NCBI RefSeq assembly: GCF_023913735.1
Contig: NZ_JAMXBH010000001.1
Coordinates: 1 to 64,000 of the forward strand
DNA from: Pseudarthrobacter raffinosi
GTDB lineage: Bacteria; Actinomycetota; Actinomycetes; Actinomycetales; Micrococcaceae
Direction: 5' to 3'
Length of the DNA stretch: 64,000 nucleotides
Below are positions 61,896 through 64,000 of the stretch, piece by piece. The notes beneath the pieces are model-generated. The model saw nothing but the letters and a program-made list of their open reading frames with translations. It was not told the DNA's origin and did no database searches. The translations under genes and the position numbers were made by a program. Position 1 is the first letter of the stretch; each line of letters begins with the position of its first letter.

Positions 61896-62276
61896 GGACA
61901 GGACGTTGATGCCCGCATCGACGGCGGCGGCCAGGAGCTCGGCGTCATACGCCACCATTAAGTCGGACTGCAGCCGGATGGCTGCGGCCAGATGTATGGC
62001 GTCGGCGCTTCGCAGCATGCCGGGCAGGGCCGCCGCGTACATAAGGTCCGAGCGGGCAACATCGACCAGGTTAATGGCTCCCAGGACCGTATTGACGGGC
62101 TCGCCGGGAAATCCGCGGCGATGGGCCGCGCAATGAAGTTCCGTATAGAGGAGCATCGAAGCCACCAGCTGGTGGCCCTGGGCTGCCGCGGTTGAGAGGT
62201 AATGGGCGGCCGCGGATGATTCTGGCTCTTCGACCACAAGCTTGAGGACAGCCGACGTGTCCAGGTAGATGATCAC
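61884..62276 (-). CDS. VapC-like PIN-domain toxin
   Basis: This 130-residue PIN-domain ribonuclease has acidic residues at Asp6 (YLDTSAVLK), Glu in LLYTELHCAA, Asp in RSADAIHLAAA and Asp in VAYDAELL. It would cut RNA when freed from its antitoxin. It overlaps the antitoxin gene by four bases. Its last codons, LSPGG-stop, are provided by a REP-like repeat, so the native C terminus may have been altered. Confidence 0.9.
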   Translation of the reverse strand: MIIYLDTSAVLKLVVEEPESSAAAHYLSTAAAQGHQLVASMLLYTELHCAAHRRGFPGEPVNTVLGAINLVDVARSDLMYAAALPGMLRSADAIHLAAAIRLQSDLMVAYDAELLAAAVDAGINVLSPGG

Positions 62277-62539
62277 CGGTCCCCGCGGAGGTCAGCCAGG
62301 ATCTCAGCAGTGCCGGCTTCTGACGGGACGCGCGGCAGCGTCTGGAAATCGACCGGCCCCTTGGCGGCTGGGCGGACCTGGCCCGCCAGCAGCAACCGCT
62401 CAAAGGGCGACGCCGACGGCGGAATCAATGTAGCGGCTATCTCGCCGTTGTTTGTGACGTCGATGGTTTCGCCGTTCTTAACGCGCTCCAGGATTTTGCT
62501 GCTCTGGTTGCGCAGTTCCCGGTGTGGAATGGTCGCCAT
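62273..62539 (-). CDS. Phd/YefM-family antitoxin partner of VapC
   Basis: This 88-residue antitoxin opens with MATIPHRELRNQSSKILERV, the Phd/YefM DNA-binding start, followed by VTNNGEIAATLIP. The flexible C-terminal half (PRVPSEAGTAEILADLRGDR) would bind the toxin's active site. Pairing a Phd-type antitoxin with a PIN toxin is common. The stop overlaps the toxin start as ATGA. Confidence 0.9.
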   Translation of the reverse strand: MATIPHRELRNQSSKILERVKNGETIDVTNNGEIAATLIPPSASPFERLLLAGQVRPAAKGPVDFQTLPRVPSEAGTAEILADLRGDR

Positions 62540-62584
62540 GGTTACCTCCGTAGCAAGCGTAGCAACTGCTGCGTCTGAGCGTAA

Positions 62585-62623
62585 GGCTCAACCACCGTGG
62601 GTTTCGACAGGCTCAACCACCGC
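62585..62623. repeat. REP-like repeat coding the hydrolase C terminus
   Basis: GCTCAACCACCGTGGGTTTC followed by GACAGGCTCAACCACCGCC contains one full and one half copy. In the hydrolase frame it is translated as VVEPVETHGG and the stop. Confidence 0.85.
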
Positions 62624-63370
62624 CCGCTCCCAGTGCCGCCGGAGCAATTCAGCCAGCCGCTCGGGCTCGATCCGGTGTGGCGGATCGAAATGGTGGCGCT
62701 TGGGGAACACTTCCAGGTGGAAGTCCGGGAAGAAGACCCTGGACAGCCGGCTGGCGATATCGCCGTAGTCATTGGGATTGCTCAGGCCGCCCAAGGCGAA
62801 GTAGACGGGCTGGCGAAAGGCAGCCAAACGCGCCCTCTCCAGGTCATAGTTTTTGAAGGTCCGCAGGAACGCCCTGATACCCGCCGGCCGGTTGGCCATC
62901 CACGGCGGCGGGGGATCCGGCGGCGGCGGAAGGACGACGTCGGGCTTAACTCCCAGCCTCATGAAGGCGGACATGAACTGCTCCGGCAGGAGGGGTTCCA
63001 ACTGCTCGTACTTCTTCCGGAGCTCCGTGTACGCAGGGCTCCAGTCCCAGTTCCCGGCCCAGGCAGGTTCCAGCAGCGCCAGGCTCAGCAGCCTGCCCGG
63101 GTGCTTGGCAGCGAACGCCAGCGCCGCCGCGCCGCCACCTGAATAGCCCGCCAGATGGAACGTCTCCCATCCCCGGGTATCGGCTTCGCGCAGCACGCCG
63201 TCGATCTCTGTGTCCAGGCTCCAGTCCGCCGGCGGCCCATCGTCCGCGTAGAGCTCGAGATCCTTGGCGATTGCCTGGACATCCGGCCCGAGGGCTGCGA
63301 TGAGTCCGCCGAAGGCGGCCTGGGCGGGGAGTACAGCGCCCGGTAGAAGGATGGCCCGAATTGGTCCCAT
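62588..63370 (-). CDS. Alpha/beta-fold hydrolase
   Basis: This 260-residue hydrolase is chosen to start at the ATG at 63370; the frame opens further, but that part is a translated REP-like repeat (VVEPVEIQ). RAILLPGAVLPAQAAFGGLI holds the oxyanion region, FHLAGYSGGGAAALAFAAKH the nucleophile Ser, and KRHHFDPPHR the His. Its substrate is unknown. The C terminus ends in VVEPVETHGG, read from a repeat, so at least the last ten residues are not native to the fold. Confidence 0.8.
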   Translation of the reverse strand: MGPIRAILLPGAVLPAQAAFGGLIAALGPDVQAIAKDLELYADDGPPADWSLDTEIDGVLREADTRGWETFHLAGYSGGGAAALAFAAKHPGRLLSLALLEPAWAGNWDWSPAYTELRKKYEQLEPLLPEQFMSAFMRLGVKPDVVLPPPPDPPPPWMANRPAGIRAFLRTFKNYDLERARLAAFRQPVYFALGGLSNPNDYGDIASRLSRVFFPDFHLEVFPKRHHFDPPHRIEPERLAELLRRHWERAVVEPVETHGG

Positions 63371-63388
63371 GGGAGAACGGTACGCCTG

Positions 63389-63433
63389 GATTTCGACAGG
63401 CTCAACCACCGGATACTGGAGGCTCAACCACCC
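63389..63433. repeat. REP-like repeat upstream of the hydrolase
   Basis: GATTTCGACAGGCTCAACCACCGG is a full copy, followed by a partial GGCTCAACCACCC. It lies between the hydrolase start and the cold-shock gene's leader. Confidence 0.8.
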
Positions 63434-63577
63434 GTCTCGTTGGCCGGTGGTAAATGGTTCGGAAAATCTCCTGTAGTGTTGATCCTGTTGTTGTGTTTAT
63501 GCGGTTGGTAGTTCAGGCAGTACGCGCGGTCGAAAGTCCGCGTCTTTCTGAAGTAGCGGTTTTGAACACCCCACACC

Positions 63578-63607
63578 GGAGGACCCGAAAGTCGGGACTT
63601 TTCCTCC
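63578..63607 (+). promoter_or_regulatory. 5' leader hairpin of the cold-shock gene
   Basis: GGAGGA (63578-63583) pairs with TCCTCC (63602-63607), and inside it CCCGA pairs with TCGGG. The hairpin ends 22 bases before the ATG, in a long leader. Cold-shock genes often carry leaders that refold with temperature. The true ribosome site is GAAGGA at 63616-63621. Confidence 0.5.
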
Positions 63608-63629
63608 ACCTTCACGAAGGACAAAAATA

Positions 63630-63833
63630 ATGGCTACTGGTACCGTCAAATGGTTTAACGCTGAAAAGGGCTTCGGCTTCATTTCCCCCGATGACTCCTC
63701 ACAGGACGTTTTCGCTCACTACTCCGCGATCGCCTCTTCCGGCTTCCGCTCACTCGAAGAGAACCAGAAGGTTTCCTTCGAAACCGAGCAGGGCCCCAAG
63801 GGTCCCCAGGCCGTCAACATCCAGGCACTCTAA
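63630..63833 (+). CDS. Cold-shock protein, CspA family
   Basis: This 67-residue single cold-shock domain binds single-stranded RNA and DNA and melts RNA structure. RNP1 is KGFGFI (residues 13-18) and RNP2 is VFAHY (27-31). The start [17 protein letters not shown] is the actinobacterial form. The ATG follows GAAGGAC. A strong terminator follows, so it is a single-gene unit. Confidence 0.96.
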   Translation: MATGTVKWFNAEKGFGFISPDDSSQDVFAHYSAIASSGFRSLEENQKVSFETEQGPKGPQAVNIQAL

Positions 63834-63873
63834 TTCTTTAGAGATTCTGGGGCCTTAGGGTTTCATTTTCAAA

Positions 63874-63901
63874 GCAGGGCCGGTCATTAGACCGGCCCTG
63901 C
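63874..63901 (+). terminator. Terminator of the cold-shock gene
   Basis: GCAGGGCCGGTC (63874-63885) and GACCGGCCCTGC (63890-63901) form a perfect 12-bp stem with an ATTA loop, followed by TTTTG. It lies 40 bases after the stop. Confidence 0.92.
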
Positions 63902-64000
63902 TTTTGTTAACCCGGATGTGCTTCAAAGCGCCCGACTGGCAACTTCCGAGAAACCCCTTCAAGATAGTCAGTGGGCAAGCAGGGGGGTGATCGAGTCCAT

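Overview
The window is high-GC, densely packed DNA with actinobacterial gene families throughout. Gene content (DUF4230, DUF4383, GAF regulators with a winged-helix end, Tat/lipoprotein exports, type I Wadjet, PhoD-family phosphatases) and a dispersed intergenic repeat read as GGTGGTTGAGCCTGTCGAAA point to a soil member of the Micrococcaceae, most likely Arthrobacter/Pseudarthrobacter. This assignment is inference; no rRNA or marker gene is present.

Layout. 0-3.4 kb: a lower-GC accessory patch with a cytosine-C5 DNA methyltransferase, a gene broken over several frames, and an unrecognised 436-residue membrane-segment protein. 3.7-8.7 kb: a DUF4230 protein, then a GAF/winged-helix regulator divergent from an NTF2-flavin monooxygenase fusion and a butanediol-type dehydrogenase. 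9-12.5 kb: a MazEF-type toxin-antitoxin pair, a membrane-anchored HNH protein and a secreted subtilase. 12.7-20.8 kb: a decay zone with a broken PhoD gene, a duplicated DUF4241 tail, a broken PKD/Ig-repeat protein, a metallophosphoesterase lipoprotein, the full-length DUF4241 gene and a second PhoD relic. 20.8-28.2 kb: a PfkB kinase divergent from a six-gene operon (GntR, TctC/B/A transporter, DHDPS-family lyase, DhaK-DhaL kinase). 28.3-31.3 kb: intact phoD and two membrane proteins. 31.5-42.1 kb: a four-carbon sugar acid locus with a DeoR regulator and an in-frame OtnK-PdxA2 fusion divergent from a family-5 ABC importer, an aldo/keto reductase and an HpaI-type aldolase. 42.4-46.3 kb: a probable nucleoside/ribose unit (GNAT, PfkB kinase, MFS carrier, nucleoside hydrolase). 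46.4-50.9 kb: a second subtilase, a GntR/HutC regulator, a secreted lipase and a broken PAS/GGDEF gene. 51.1-54.4 kb: mercuric reductase with a haloacid dehalogenase-like gene, DUF4383 and a small exported protein. 54.7-61.7 kb: a complete type I Wadjet operon (jetABCD). 61.8-64 kb: a VapBC-type pair, an alpha/beta hydrolase and a cold-shock protein.

Three catabolic modules each pair an importer, a regulator in a divergent promoter and a kinase/aldolase set. The sequence also shows extensive relic formation: three fragments match the intact phoD gene and one belongs to another PhoD lineage, at four separate places. Dispersed repeats sit at gene 3' ends and in several cases supply the stop codon. 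The points I rate most worth following are the TctABC/DHDPS/DhaKL operon, the OtnK-PdxA2 fusion, the scattered phoD relics, an ungapped 59-bp repeat found at two distant sites, and the unrecognised protein beside the methyltransferase.
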